DNA from: Aphrophora alni | Taxonomy: Eukaryota > Arthropoda > Insecta > Hemiptera > Aphrophoridae | Direction: 5' to 3' | DNA: 64,000 bases | Assembly: GCA_963513935.1 (NCBI GenBank) | Contig: OY740768.1 | Coordinates: 60,008,004-60,072,003 of the forward strand | Part shown: piece after piece, positions 33,555 through 44,123 of the stretch | How positions within the stretch are numbered: position 1 is the first letter of the stretch | Layout: the number at the start of each line of letters is the position of its first letter | Translations under genes and position numbers: made by a program | The notes under the pieces: model-generated | What the model was told of the DNA's origin: nothing | The model's database searches: none | What the model saw: only the letters and a program-made list of their open reading frames with translations

Positions 33555-34640
33555 CAGCGGTTCCCAACCGGTGGGTCCCGGAAGGGTTCCAGGTTGGTCG
33601 CGACTCGATTCTAAAACTATCAGAAACCATCAGAAAAGATAAGAAAAATCAAAACAAATCAAATTGTGTTTTGATTGTTTTCTTGATTTTTTTGGCATGT
33701 GGGGCAGACACCAGATCCACCCCCCCCCCCCCTCGGCAACACCGCTCCCCATCCCGTTCTTCCGCCACACTGTCGGAGGTATCGCCATTTACTAACCTCA
33801 GTTACTCAGTCTTACTGTGGACATAGTGCAGGGAGTCACTGTTACATATTTGGTACAACGTGTTGGTGTTTGGGATTGAATTTTTGCTTTGTGGTTGTGT
33901 TGTGGTTTAGTAAAGTTTTTAAGATAGACAAATGGTTGAAAACAGAATCTTTTGGTAAGAGGACAATTTCTAAAGTAACTATTGATGAAGGTGATCCTGG
34001 CCCATCAAATAAATTCTGAAAAGGGTAAAGTACAGGTGAATGCAAAGAAACCAAAAACTTTCTTCAGGAAATATATTACAGATTATATAAAATATGGGTT
34101 TACATTTGTAGGCACAGAGGAAGAACCATTACCTCAATGTGTAATTTGCTTTGAAACATTGACAAATCAAAGCATGAAGCCTTCTAAGCTAGAAAGACAC
34201 ATAACTAAACACCCAGAATGTGTTAATAAGCCTATTGCTTTTTTCAAAATAAGAAAAGAGATTTGACATTGACTAGAACCAGTATGGAAAATGTCTCAAC
34301 AGGACGTGAAAATAAAAAGGTTACAATGGTTTCGTACCAACTGTCACGGTTGATTGCCAAAAAAGGTGCACCTCATAAAGCAGGTGAGAATATCATTTTG
34401 CCAGCTGCTAAGCTTATTTATGCCTTTGCTGCTAAGCTTATTTCTGACGAGAAAAAGCAACCAAGAAAATAAGGGAAATACCACTACTGTTTCAAATAAC
34501 ACGGTTAAAAGGAGAATAAAAGAAATGGCTGAAAATATAAAACATCATCATCTAAGACAGGCATTAGGTCACCTTTTTTTCAGACAACATGAACATATTT
34601 TCACCTTTAATTGCTGTCTATTTCAGGTGCTAGTAAGTTG
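33555..34640 (+). pseudogene. ZBED5/Buster-like hAT element, 5' half
   Basis: It starts CAGCGGTTCCCAACCGGTGG, the terminal repeat form of hAT-Charlie/Buster elements (CAG.GGTTC.CAA). Coding from about 33905 on the plus strand, across frame breaks: KIDKWLKTESFGKR; KYGFTFVGTEEEPLPQCVIC then FETLTNQSMKPSKLERHITK and HPEC, a BED-type zinc finger with C-C-H-H ligands; IAFFKIRKE; and later SNNTVKRRIKEMAENI. These match the N-terminal third of ZBED5-like hAT transposases. Stops at about 34017, 34265 and 34470 break the frame. The catalytic domain is missing, and no right-hand terminal repeat was found before the next MITE at 35166. Confidence 0.75.
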
Positions 34641-34762
34641 ATAGTCAGACATTTTTTCACACTTAGGCCTTCAATAAGTACAAACACAATAAACCCCTGA
34701 TCTTATACCTTATTACTATGAACTAACTAGACAAAATCATTACTTCTTTTCTTGGTTTCTTT

Positions 34763-34764
<2 letters not shown>

Positions 34765-34827
<63 letters not shown>
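34765..34827. repeat. (TA)n microsatellite
   Basis: About 31 uninterrupted TA/AT units follow directly after a T-rich stretch. Long perfect arrays like this are usually length-variable. Confidence 0.95.
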
Positions 34828-34830
<3 letters not shown>

Positions 34831-35165
34831 TTTTGTTCAGGTTTTTCTTTGTCATTAGCCTTAGTTTTACTTTTCAAGTATACCCCTTTTTTCTTTATAA
34901 CTTTAATTATTAATTTATTTTTTTAAATTTAATTTTCTTAGCTTCAACTTGTTCTCCATAGTCTTTTATTTGTTTCTTAGATTTTTAATTTTTTTAATAA
35001 ACCCTGATGTATAATAATCAAGAAGGATTTTCGGAATGAAATTAAATCATGGAGACCTATAGACTCTGAGTTTCATTTACTATTGTCATTTTTGAGAATT
35101 TTTTTTTTTTTCTTTGTGATTCGTCTATATTTGAATTGTCTGGCATAACTTGAAGTAGACATATA

Positions 35166-35525
35166 CAGGGCTGGATTTAGCATTTTGGCGCTTCTAGGCC
35201 CAATATTTTTTTCCGCCCCCGAGTCCGGTTAAAGTTACTTCCCCAAAAACCTTTATTAAAAAATTATATCAGGCCTATAACACCACTCCACGATGCAATT
35301 TTACCATTGCAAGTTTTTTGAGTAATTTATTTGGTTCTGGGCTTAACAAAATGCCGTCTTAAAACACTTTTAGTAATTTTATGTAACTTTAACATAAAAT
35401 ATGTTAAGTTATGGCTATTTAATTTTATTTCTAGATATTTTTTTAATATTATTTTTTTCTCTCGGCCGTGCGCCCTCTGGGAGCTTGCGCCCATAGGCCC
35501 GGGCTTATTGGGAAATCCGGCCCTG
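35166..35525. mobile_element. hAT-type MITE, 360 bp
   Basis: Left end CAGGGCTGGATTTAGCATTT; right end, complement strand, CAGGGCCGGATTTCCCAATA. Both continue to a GGC(G)C(T)-rich block with GGCCC. Flanks are GACATATA (35158-35165) and GACCTATA (35526-35533), an 8-bp duplication with one mismatch. CAGGGC ends with 8-bp duplications are hAT features. No coding capacity. Confidence 0.85.
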
Positions 35526-35533
35526 GACCTATA

Positions 35534-37333
35534 GTGTCATTTTCAATAGGATGTGGGTCAGGTTTATTTTCTAAAAGTTGATCTACTGAATATTGATCTC
35601 TGTGTGATATTTTATGTCCATCGGTTTTAGATAAAAGTCGTTGCAGTTGTTGATTTACTTTGTTAGCAGTTACCTTATTTTGAAGTCCCGTCATTGTTGG
35701 AGTAGTCGATATCAGAAGTTTGTCTAATATACTGCCGTTTTATTTTTAACCAAACCTTTTTTGAGGGGGCGCAAAGAGACCAACATCAAGGGCTGGGCTT
35801 TATCAGAGGAATGAGCAGGTAAATTGCTAACTTGATTATGGTATACTGAATGTGGCCTATATGCCCATCATAATATAAAACCAGCAGTGTCTTCAGCGAA
35901 CATTCAACAAACTTTTTAAGTTGCATAAAAATGTGTTTATCCTGACAACCAAATTTTGCATTATACAAGCTGCCTCTTCAAGACAACCAGTACACCACTT
36001 ATCGTAAATATTTTTAATTTATAGATTGCAAAGGGTGGGAAAATCTCTATATGCAGACAAAAAGTCCCCTTTCCACTACCTCCCTGAACTTGAGATAAAC
36101 TTATGGCCAGAACTGTTCTCCTAATATGGGATGACTAGCTGGGTCCTTAGTACTGAGATCATCAATTTTTCTCTCATCTTATTGAATACTTCAGTGTAAC
36201 TGATACCTTATATGCTTTCTGCAAACCCTGAGCTTTGTGTTGTGCGATTTCATAAATTGTGCATAAAATTGCAATTATTCACTTTTTTCCCTGGGTCATT
36301 GTTGTTTTTTTAAAAAGGATTCTTGATTCCATTAATCTTAAAATACTAGTGCACTATTGTTCCAATTTCAGCTCTTGTTAATGGTTACTAATTTGAATTT
36401 AAAAATGGTGTTCCATTCTTTTCACTATCAACAGTTGCTTTTAAAAAGTTCAAATCTTATTTAGATTCAGTTTTTCACTATTTTACAATAATATTACACT
36501 GTTTCTAAATTCAACCACTACACACGAGTTGTAAACAAACCAGTTAGGTCTAACTTTCAGAAGTAACAAAACTAAAGATCAAAAAACATTGAAAAAAGAA
36601 ACATCAATATTACCTTGAAGTACAACTCAATTACCCCTAGTCAGGGTAATTGGGTGGCACTTAAAATTTTAATAAATAATGAAAAGACAGGTTAAAAGTT
36701 CTCTATTCATGCATTTTTCATACTGTAGTTGTAAACAGAAAAATGATAAAATTTATGTTTATTTTTACATTTTTTTTAAATACTGCCCATTATTCCTCAG
36801 GAGGGTATTTGGGATATAAAATTTGTTACATCTTTACAACTTGAAGTTGAGGTAGATGGAACAGAATTTGTATGGGAAAAGGTTCCTTAGACCTTGAGGT
36901 GCCATACATGTACCTTTGGTTTAGATTTTTATAAAGTTACTATAACTTAAAAGTGGCTAATGTCAAAGTTTTTTTTCATGTTTACAAATCGGCAAAAAGA
37001 TACTTTTAGTTTTTGATTATTTTATGCCCTTAAATCTAAATAAATACCGGTATGTGTAATAAACTTGAATAATATACCTAAAAGTTCCTGTCTTTACAAT
37101 TATTTGGTTTTAACATCAGGAAAAATAAGATGAAAAAAAAACTACCTAATTATTCTCTTCTCCCTCAAAATTTCATGCTCTATCTTCTGTAAGATTTTAT
37201 AATTATATTCTGTAAGGCTTATTAACTTACTGAGATTTTACAATCTTTTAAATATTAATTTCTGCTTAGATGTGATTTAGGTATTACCAATTGATTAAGG
37301 AGTAATAAATTAGAGATGTTTTAAAATAAATCT
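35534..37333. other. Spacer, nothing recognised
   Basis: A minus-strand frame (35449-35694) partly overlaps the MITE and shows no recognisable motif. A small inverted repeat (CAATTACCC / GGGTAATTG) occurs near 36630-36655. Confidence 0.45.
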
Positions 37334-37337
37334 TTAA

Positions 37338-37380
37338 CCCTCCGTTACCCACGTGGGGTCTGTGGGGACCCCACGCGCGC
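37338..37380 (+). repeat. Left terminal inverted repeat of the piggyBac-like element
   Basis: It begins CCCTCCGTTACCCACGTGGG and continues into GGACCCCACGCGCG. The outer 20 bases are mirrored exactly at 40217-40236; the following GGGGTC..GGGACCCC block is mirrored by the subterminal block at 40171-40203. The CACGTG palindrome lies within it. Confidence 0.9.
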
Positions 37381-37668
37381 GTTTTTACATCTACAGTGGC
37401 GCTCCCCAGCGTCTAAGCTTCGTGGCTTCGAGTACCTTCCCACTCAGTATTGCTCCAGCCGGCGCCCAGCTCGGATCGGAGTGCAAGGTAAGTCATCAGT
37501 CCATTTTTGCAGTTTTTTGTTGAAAAACGTGGTTGGGGTCCTAGTGGACCCCACGTGGGTAACTTCGTAGCAAAATTGTAATCCATTCCATCCATGATTT
37601 TTTTAAATTTTTTGGGAATTTGATAGGTCATTTGATGATTCTTTTCAGATTTACCTGTTTCTTGAAAC

Positions 37669-39438
37669 ATGTTTTCTGTAGAGGAGTCAATTAGAGCAGA
37701 GTTGGAGCGGCTAGAGAGGGAGGACCCAAGGGAAGAGTGGAGTTTGGACGAATTGGACAGTGAAGAGGATGATGCATTTTTGCCCAATGACGATAACGTT
37801 CTGGATGAGTTTATTGTAGATGAAGAACCAACACTGGATCCTTTTTTACCTCAGACTCCGTCAGATTCAGACTCGGATGAAGATCGAGACTTCCTCCTGG
37901 GAAAAGACGGCGAGACCATTTGGTCGACAACAGCTATGAGGAAGAGAACAAGTAGAACGCCAGCAAGAAACATCATAACTCATCTTCCAGGTGCTAAAGG
38001 GGATGCCCGAGCCTGTGACACCGCGCTCTCTTTTTTTAAATTATTCTTGAGTGAAGACATTGTTCAGTTGATCGTACTCCACACTAATGAGGAAATCTGC
38101 AGAAGACAGGCAAATGCCCCAAATAAGGAGAGGTACGCGGGAACCACTGATACCGTGGAGATTGAGGGTCTAGTTGGATTCCTTTTACTCTGTGGGGCTA
38201 CGAAGAACTCTGACGTGATGCACAGTGAACTTTTCTCCAAGAAATTCGGCATTCCATTCTTCAGATGTGTGATGTCCAAGAACAGATTTATGTTCCTTCT
38301 TCAGAATCTGAGGTTTGATTCAAAGGAAACACGCGACGAGAGGAGAAGAAATGATAAATTCGCGCCCTTTCGTGAATTTTGGAATATCTTGGTGGCAAAT
38401 TGTGGAAACTATTATACCCCTTCTGAATATGTTACAATCGATGAGACGCTTCTCAGCTTTAGAGGGAAGTGCCCGTTCAAAATGTACATACCAAACAAAC
38501 CTGATAAATACGGACTAAAAATTGTTTCACTCTGCGATGCTCGCACATTTTATTTTTGCAAGGGGATACCCTACGTGGGTAGAGATACATTGATCCGCGA
38601 AGGTTCCCTCCTGTTGCCAACATGCTACGTCACTCATCTTTGTGAAGACATAAAGAACACCAACCGCAATGTAACAGCAGATAATTGGTTCTCATCAATT
38701 GAATTAGCAGAAGAGCTTTCTCAACGTAAACTCACTTATGTGGGGACACTGCGTAAGAACAAGAGAGAAATTCCTCCTGAATTAATAGCTGTAAAAGGAT
38801 TACCACCTATGACATCGAGATTTGTTTACCAGCCCGACAAAATGCTCACGTCATTCTCAGAAAAGAAGAATAAGAATGTGATTCTTTTGTCGACAATGCA
38901 TGATTCAGGGACAGTGAATCCTAACTCAAGAAAGCCTGAAATCGTTGAGTTCTATAATCTGACAAAAGGAGGGGTTGACTGCTTCGACAAAATGTGCCAT
39001 TCTTACACCACAAAGAGGTATTCTTGCCGCTGGCCCATGAGATATTTTTACGGTGCTCTGGATATAATGGGAATAAACAGCTATGTTTTGTTCTCTTTGG
39101 CTGAAAACAAGATGTCTCGATCAGAGTTTTTGAAAGAAGTTGCTTACGGTTTGGCTGAACCTCACATGAAACGAAGGCGTGATAATCCAAGGATTGCAAA
39201 ACAACTACGTTTCGAAATTGAGTTGATTATTGGGGTTGAAGCCGATCAATCATTAGCTGATGCTCAGCCTCCTGTCAAGAAAATGAGATGCCACATGTGC
39301 GATAGAAAAAAAGACAGGAAAACCATCAACAGATGCATCAAATGTCACCGCCCAGTTTGCAAGGAACACGAAAAAAATATTCGATCGTGTGTGAATTGCA
39401 GCCAAACTCTTGAAGAAGACGAGGCAGAAGAAGACTGA
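37669..39438 (+). CDS. piggyBac-family transposase, intact
   Basis: This 589-residue DDE(D)-type transposase cuts and pastes its element at TTAA sites. The N-terminus (about 1-80) is very acidic, as usual. The catalytic domain has YVTIDETLLSFRG with D258, NVTADNWFSS with D338 and GGVDCFDKM with D437 and D440; these correspond to the family's three catalytic aspartates. TKRYSCRWPMRYFYGALDI (448-466) is the conserved tryptophan-containing block after them. The C-terminal cysteine-rich domain is a cross-brace zinc finger: C541/C544, C556/C559, C564, H567, C574/C577. Length matches the family (about 560-610). No frameshift or stop is seen and no key residue is missing. The gene is intronless. The ATG chosen is the first in the frame after the leader. 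Confidence 0.96.
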   Translation: MFSVEESIRAELERLEREDPREEWSLDELDSEEDDAFLPNDDNVLDEFIVDEEPTLDPFLPQTPSDSDSDEDRDFLLGKDGETIWSTTAMRKRTSRTPARNIITHLPGAKGDARACDTALSFFKLFLSEDIVQLIVLHTNEEICRRQANAPNKERYAGTTDTVEIEGLVGFLLLCGATKNSDVMHSELFSKKFGIPFFRCVMSKNRFMFLLQNLRFDSKETRDERRRNDKFAPFREFWNILVANCGNYYTPSEYVTIDETLLSFRGKCPFKMYIPNKPDKYGLKIVSLCDARTFYFCKGIPYVGRDTLIREGSLLLPTCYVTHLCEDIKNTNRNVTADNWFSSIELAEELSQRKLTYVGTLRKNKREIPPELIAVKGLPPMTSRFVYQPDKMLTSFSEKKNKNVILLSTMHDSGTVNPNSRKPEIVEFYNLTKGGVDCFDKMCHSYTTKRYSCRWPMRYFYGALDIMGINSYVLFSLAENKMSRSEFLKEVAYGLAEPHMKRRRDNPRIAKQLRFEIELIIGVEADQSLADAQPPVKKMRCHMCDRKKDRKTINRCIKCHRPVCKEHEKNIRSCVNCSQTLEEDEAEED

Positions 39439-39840
39439 TTTTGTGATAGTCACAATTTGCAATAGTGGAAAGTTACTGTGACGTTTTTTTTTGTTTTTGT
39501 TTTTTTTTCTGTTTTACTATTTTAACAAGTATTATTCAAGAGGTTTTTTTTATGTTTCCAAGGTATTCAAGAAATGTGATTGAGTTATTTGTGATTGTTT
39601 TTTGAAGACGAGTCAGAAAAAGACTGATTTTGTGATAGTCACATTTTGCAATAGTGGAAGGCTAAGTTTGCGATAAGTATTTTATGTGACTAGGTACTAT
39701 AGTCAAACAATATTACCAGACTGAAAAGTTTTAGCTGTAAAGTTCAGGTTTACTGTGACGTTTTTTTTTCTGTTTTACTATTTTACTAGGTATTATTCTA
39801 GATGTTTTTTATTTTTCCAAGGTGTTCTAGAAATATGTCT
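39413..39840 (+). repeat. Tandem duplication of the transposase 3' end and trailer
   Basis: The stretch from about 39413 (GAAGACGAGGCAGAAGAAGA then CTGATTTTGTGATAGTCACA and TTTGCAATAGTGGA) recurs from about 39604 with a few changes. A second block (ACTGTGACGTTTTTTTT..CTGTTTTACTATTTTA.., starting near 39475) recurs near 39753. The original includes the last codons and stop of the transposase, so the duplicate is an untranslated echo of the protein's acidic tail. Confidence 0.8.
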
Positions 39841-40240
39841 GTGAAGTTTTGTAAAGATTGAGTTATTTTGATCAAGAATATATATTTTTTTTCATGGCCC
39901 TTTTCAAGGACTGGTCATTTTCCCAGATTTGATATTTCATTCGGGTATTCTGTTGGTAAGTACTTGCCAGTTTCAAACTTCATTCGTCTCCTAGGATGAC
40001 TCAAACAGTGAGAACGAGGAATTTGTGAGGGAAAAGCCGTTATTTCGAGTCCCGTGACTTCCCTATAGAGACTAGATCTATCAAAATTTATTTCAACACG
40101 TTTTCTATAGCCCTATACTACTTCTGAAAATATTGGAAGCTGCAAAGATGGGAGTTAGCAGCGCGAAAATGGGTGGGGTCCGCAGGGACCCCACGTGGGT
40201 AACGTTTAAACTCTGTCCCACGTGGGTAACGGAGGGTTAA

Positions 40241-41448
40241 CCTATATAAACTAATTTACATTTTCTTTTCAAATTTTATCACTTAAAACTAATTACAGTA
40301 TTTACCCACTTACACATACACATAGGGGAGAGGGGGGCAGTTTTGAACATTGGTAGATTCTCTTTTGTAAATCATACAATAATTATTTTAACTCATGAAT
40401 GTTGGCAACGTTGATCCCCATACAGAGCACGTCATAGAAAAATGAAACAGGAAATGTTTGTTTGTTTATGAATGTAAATTGTTTGAATTTCAGTCTATTT
40501 TGTAAAGAATATAGAAAAAACTTGTAAGATTTTGAAGACTAAACCTGTTTGTTCTAACTCTCCTGCTGTTACTTTCTTAACAATATTAGGCTGATCGCCA
40601 ATGAAAACTAACTTATCAAAGACTGAAAATTTATGTTTATTAATTAAAAAAGTATTTAATAAAATAGTCACTTTTTGTTATTGGTAATTATTATTAATTG
40701 GTTTACATGGTGTTACATTCCCTAAATCAAAAAGATATTTTCTCTAACATAAAGAAATTTACTACTACACTTGCCTTGCACTTTAAAATTTTTGAGATAG
40801 TACCGGTACGTAAAATTAGGGTTTGTGCCATTATAGTTTCAAAAAAGTGGTTGTGTAGTATATCCTTGTAAAATCTAATGATTTTTTAAAATGCTAATTC
40901 TTCATTAACATAGTTAAGCAATAAAATTCTACATTTTTAACAATTTTAGCCGCCTTTTTGAAATAGTACGAAATATTGAACAAAAATTGTCAGTTTAGTT
41001 TCTTAAGTTTTAAAATAAGGTTTCACAACTTGAACTAGAAAAATTTCATCCAGACACTTTATTATTCTGTATTTTACGTTATAATCATATAATTATGCTA
41101 AACAGATCAGATAATCTTCTAATCGCAAGGAAAATCATTTTAAAATTTTCAATAATTAATTACAGTATTACTAGCCTACATTACATTAGGTAAAACAATC
41201 TTGTAGATGTTCTTTAGTTTATACAATAGCCGTACAGTGTTGGGGTGCGCTAGTGTTGCTAACTAAAACTGTGTTGTGTTGATTTTTTTTAGGTAAACCA
41301 TCTACCATCACACATTATCTAGTTACTGTAACTGAGGTATGATTATGATTTGTATTCCGTGTTGAGTATCGTATGGTTCATTCATATCAACATTAATTCT
41401 CCGTGAAGCCTTGAAGAGGGAAATAAGAAAAGAAAAGGAATAAGGAAA
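40241..41448 (+). other. Upstream region of the death-domain gene
   Basis: Probable promoter and 5' untranslated region of the gene starting at 41449. A T-run ending in TTTTTTTTAG at about 41282-41291 could be a splice acceptor for a leader exon. No core promoter element can be assigned confidently. A G-rich patch (GGGGAGAGGGGGGCAG) lies at about 40324-40340. Confidence 0.4.
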
Positions 41449-41465
41449 ATGGCAACTAAATCACG
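41449..41465 (+). CDS. Death-domain protein, exon 1 (coding part)
   Basis: ATGGCAACTAAATCACG followed by donor GTATGT at 41466. It supplies MATKS plus two bases of the next codon; the first base of exon 2 completes CGG (arginine). The exact phase match, a good donor and an A-rich context before the ATG support it. It is short, so the link to exon 2 over 11.1 kb is an inference. Confidence 0.55.
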
Positions 41466-41989
41466 GTATGTGTTATATTTTACTTTAATTTTAGAATAAC
41501 TTTATTATTCATAATATTGAAAACAAAATTATGATTTCAGACTTATATTACAATACCGTAACCTTAAATGAAATGATTAATAGCTTAAAAATGTTAAAAT
41601 AATTAACTTCCTTAACCAAATTTGGATCTTCGTAAATGTTTTTATTGGTAATTAATCTAGATAAAAAAATTTCTATAAAGCACAAAAACGTATTTAGCCT
41701 TCATTTCAGGCAGTCAGTTGAACTGTGTAAATTATTATTGGAAAAACTTTGGCAGACATGTGGAAATCCTTGTTTTCATAAATGGTATTTAATGTTACAT
41801 CATTTCCATTCCGTAAATGTTCAGTTAAGATCCTGTTGCGATTTAATATTGAGATTGAATGAAATTTCATTTTACATACCTCATTATTAAGCAATTGGAT
41901 CATCCTTTAGTTGGGAAGATCCTTTACAAGTATAAAAATCCATTATTTCTGTCTAAAATAAGCATATTAAAAGTACGAAATCCTAGGCT

Positions 41990-42840
41990 TATGAAGTTAA
42001 GGCATCTGTCTACATTAATTTGCCATAATTAATGTAGACAGATGAGTGTCCCATCATTTGATGTTTATATTCATCTGTGCAAATTAGTCTGGTTAGGTAA
42101 TTATAATATATATTATATAATATTGACCTTCCCAGACCTGTAGTTCCTTTACTATCTCTGGTTAAGTACCCATATAATAAGGAACTACAGGTCTGGGAAG
42201 CTCAATATTATATATTAGGCCTAACCTTACCAGTCCTTTGGTTCCTTTACTAGGTCTGGCTAGTTCAATATATATATTATGAGACCTAGTTCACATGATT
42301 CTGAAATCATACAGCGTAGTAATATTTACCTGTTAGAATACAGTTAATGCCCATACATCTAAAGAAATGCTATTCCATTAGCTATGCATAATTTATGAAA
42401 CCTTGACACATAGGCTTATCTTAAAGGATGATCCATTGGTGGTCTATAAAATTACTACTTTTATTGGTAAATATAGAGTGTACATGCCGGTTGAATTTAA
42501 TTGTGAAAAATCATGAAATCATTTACTACCTACCCTTATTTGATGTCAGAAAACACTTTTGAAATACCAAAATCCATTTCTGTCAAAAATAAACTATTTA
42601 CAAGTTTACATCAGATGTTCAGATTACGCAATGAGCCTATACGTCTAGGTTTCATAAGTTAAGCACAAGTAAGCGTGTCGTTATATGTATGCGCATTAAC
42701 TGTCTTCTAACAGGTAAATATTACTGCGCTGTATGATTTGACAATCATCTTAACTAGGTCACGACAAGTTAAAATACCTAACCAAACCTATTTGCGCGGA
42801 TGAATATAAACATCTAATGATGAGACACTCAATATATTCG
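41990..42840. repeat. Palindromic repeat cluster B, left hairpin
   Basis: The left arm (about 41990-42100 and 42300-42420) pairs with about 42640-42840; shared blocks include GATGTTTATATTCATC, TACAGCG.AGTAATATTTACC and ATGAAACCT. A roughly 190-bp extra segment in the left arm contains its own hairpin (42119-42209) and further core-like AGGTCTGGCTAG..(AT)n sequence. Its right half lies inside the element at 42466-44123, so the two structures overlap. Confidence 0.65.
42119..42209. repeat. 31-bp inverted repeat with AGACCT core
   Basis: Arms 42119-42149 (AATATTGACCTTCCCAGACC...) and 42179-42209 are complementary with one mismatch, around a 29-base loop that itself contains CTCTGGTTAAGTACCCATAT. 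It shares the CCAGACCT/AGGTCTGG motif with other family cores. Confidence 0.85.
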
Positions 42841-44123
42841 TCATCGTTTCCATATATATATATATATATATAGTTACCTTCCTAGACCATTGTTCTTTAT
42901 TAAGTATGGCTAGGTAACTATATATGGATATATGGTAAATGTTTACTTTTAGGTGGTGCCTTATTTTTCGGAATTTTTTAAAATTTTTATCGATAAAACA
43001 TACCTTACTCTTTAAGAATAAATAATGTTTTCCTTGCGCAGATCACTATTTTTCACTGAAAAATGTCAATCTAAAAACTACCAAATCCGACGTATTTATA
43101 GGTTAAAATATAATAGCAATGTTAATAGCATATTTGACGCATGCGCATTACACAATGAGACTACGCTAGATCGCTATTTCATATCACAACAGGTTTGTCC
43201 AGGTTGCCTTTCGTATGTTTATTAAAGTTAATAATTTGCTTACTTTGTGATATAAAATTATATATCACGACAGGTTTGGCCAGGTAGCTATATATAACCT
43301 AGCCAAACCTTATATATATATATAAAACCACCAGGCCTCAAGTTAATAATTTGAAATTAGATTATTAATATGGAGGATTCACAGCATATCACGTTATCTG
43401 TGATATAGTTGAAATATTTTTAGTAACATATGAGACATAAATATGAGCATCTGCCATTATATCTAACTTATAAATACATCTGATTTGATAGTTTTTTATT
43501 GTGATTTTTCAGTGAAAAATAGTGATCTGCGCAAGTAAAACATTATTTATTGTTAAGAAGTAAGGTTTATAATAGACGATAAATAAATAAAATCTGGAAA
43601 ATAAGGTGACACCTTAAAGTAAACATTTACCCTTTATATATGTATATGTATAGGCCTATATTGTTACCTCCCCAAACCGTTGTTACATTACTTTTAATTC
43701 TAACAACATTCTAATATTAAGGTGGCAGTTGCGATAATTTGTGCATCGTGTAAAGCATACACGTAGATACGTTTCTTACTTACATGTTCTCACTGACATT
43801 ATTCTGATTTTCTTGAGAAATAATGATATATTAATGATTTTTTTAGACTTGAAATATGCATATTGTTGTCAAAAACATGTGATTAATGACAAACAAGATA
43901 AATAGTCTAACGTATTTATTTATATTAACATCGACATTCGTAACCTCACCTGAATTTTGTACTTTTATATTTCTTATTTTCTACTAAACTCATGGATTTT
44001 GGTACTTCAAAAGTATCTTCCGACATCAAATATGATCTAATTCTTTCAAATTAAGATAGATAGTAAACGATTTCATGATTTTACGCCACTAAATTCATCC
44101 GGCATGTACACTCAATATTTACC
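42466..44123. mobile_element. Palindromic element copy B, 1658 bp
   Basis: Ends: GGTAAATATAGAGTGTACAT at the left and its inverted partner (GGTAAATATTGAGTGTACAT on the complement strand) at the right. Perfect 8-bp flanks CTTTTATT lie at 42458-42465 and 44124-44131. The outer arms pair over about 130-160 bp. In the middle, concentric with the outer ends, is a second foldback unit (42934-43631) with the same type of termini. It lies in intron 1 of the death-domain gene, about 1 kb after the donor. No transposase frame was seen. Confidence 0.85.
42934..43631. repeat. Inner foldback unit of copy B
   Basis: It begins GGTAAATGTTTACTTT and ends with the complement. Arms (about 42934-43130 and 43450-43631) match closely; examples are TAATGTTTTCCTTGCGCAGA and TCACTATTTTTCACTGAAAA. 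The centre at 43272-43310 is AGGTTTGGCCAGGT, AGCTATATATA, ACCTAGCCAAACCT, nearly the same core as copy A3. The flanking 8-mers are only partly alike (TA-rich), so a separate insertion is not proven. A short open frame at 43025-43225 lies in the arm and is not considered a gene. Confidence 0.75.

Larger units (their letters stand above)
37338..40236 (+). mobile_element. Complete piggyBac-like element, 2899 bp
   Basis: TTAA flanks both ends (37334-37337 and 40237-40240). Terminal inverted repeats are exact over at least 20 bases: CCCTCCGTTACCCACGTGGG at the left and its complement at the right. The interior holds one uninterrupted transposase gene (37669-39438). Copies of the ACCCACGTGGGG / CCCCACGTGGGTAAC motif recur subterminally (37347-37358, 37547-37563, 40187-40203, 40217-40230). 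Exact ends, an intact target duplication and an open frame make this the only element in the window that looks capable of moving by itself. Confidence 0.95.

Noticed and set aside
38064..38279. Minus-strand and alternative-frame ORFs inside the piggyBac transposase
   Set aside because: Shadows of the real gene at 37669-39438.
40324..40340. G-rich patch as a possible G-quadruplex or transposon end
   Set aside because: Only a short run of G tracts without the four regular blocks needed, and no matching inverted end was found.
43025..43225. 66-codon frame in cluster B
   Set aside because: It lies in an arm of a palindromic element; the mirrored arm has no equivalent.
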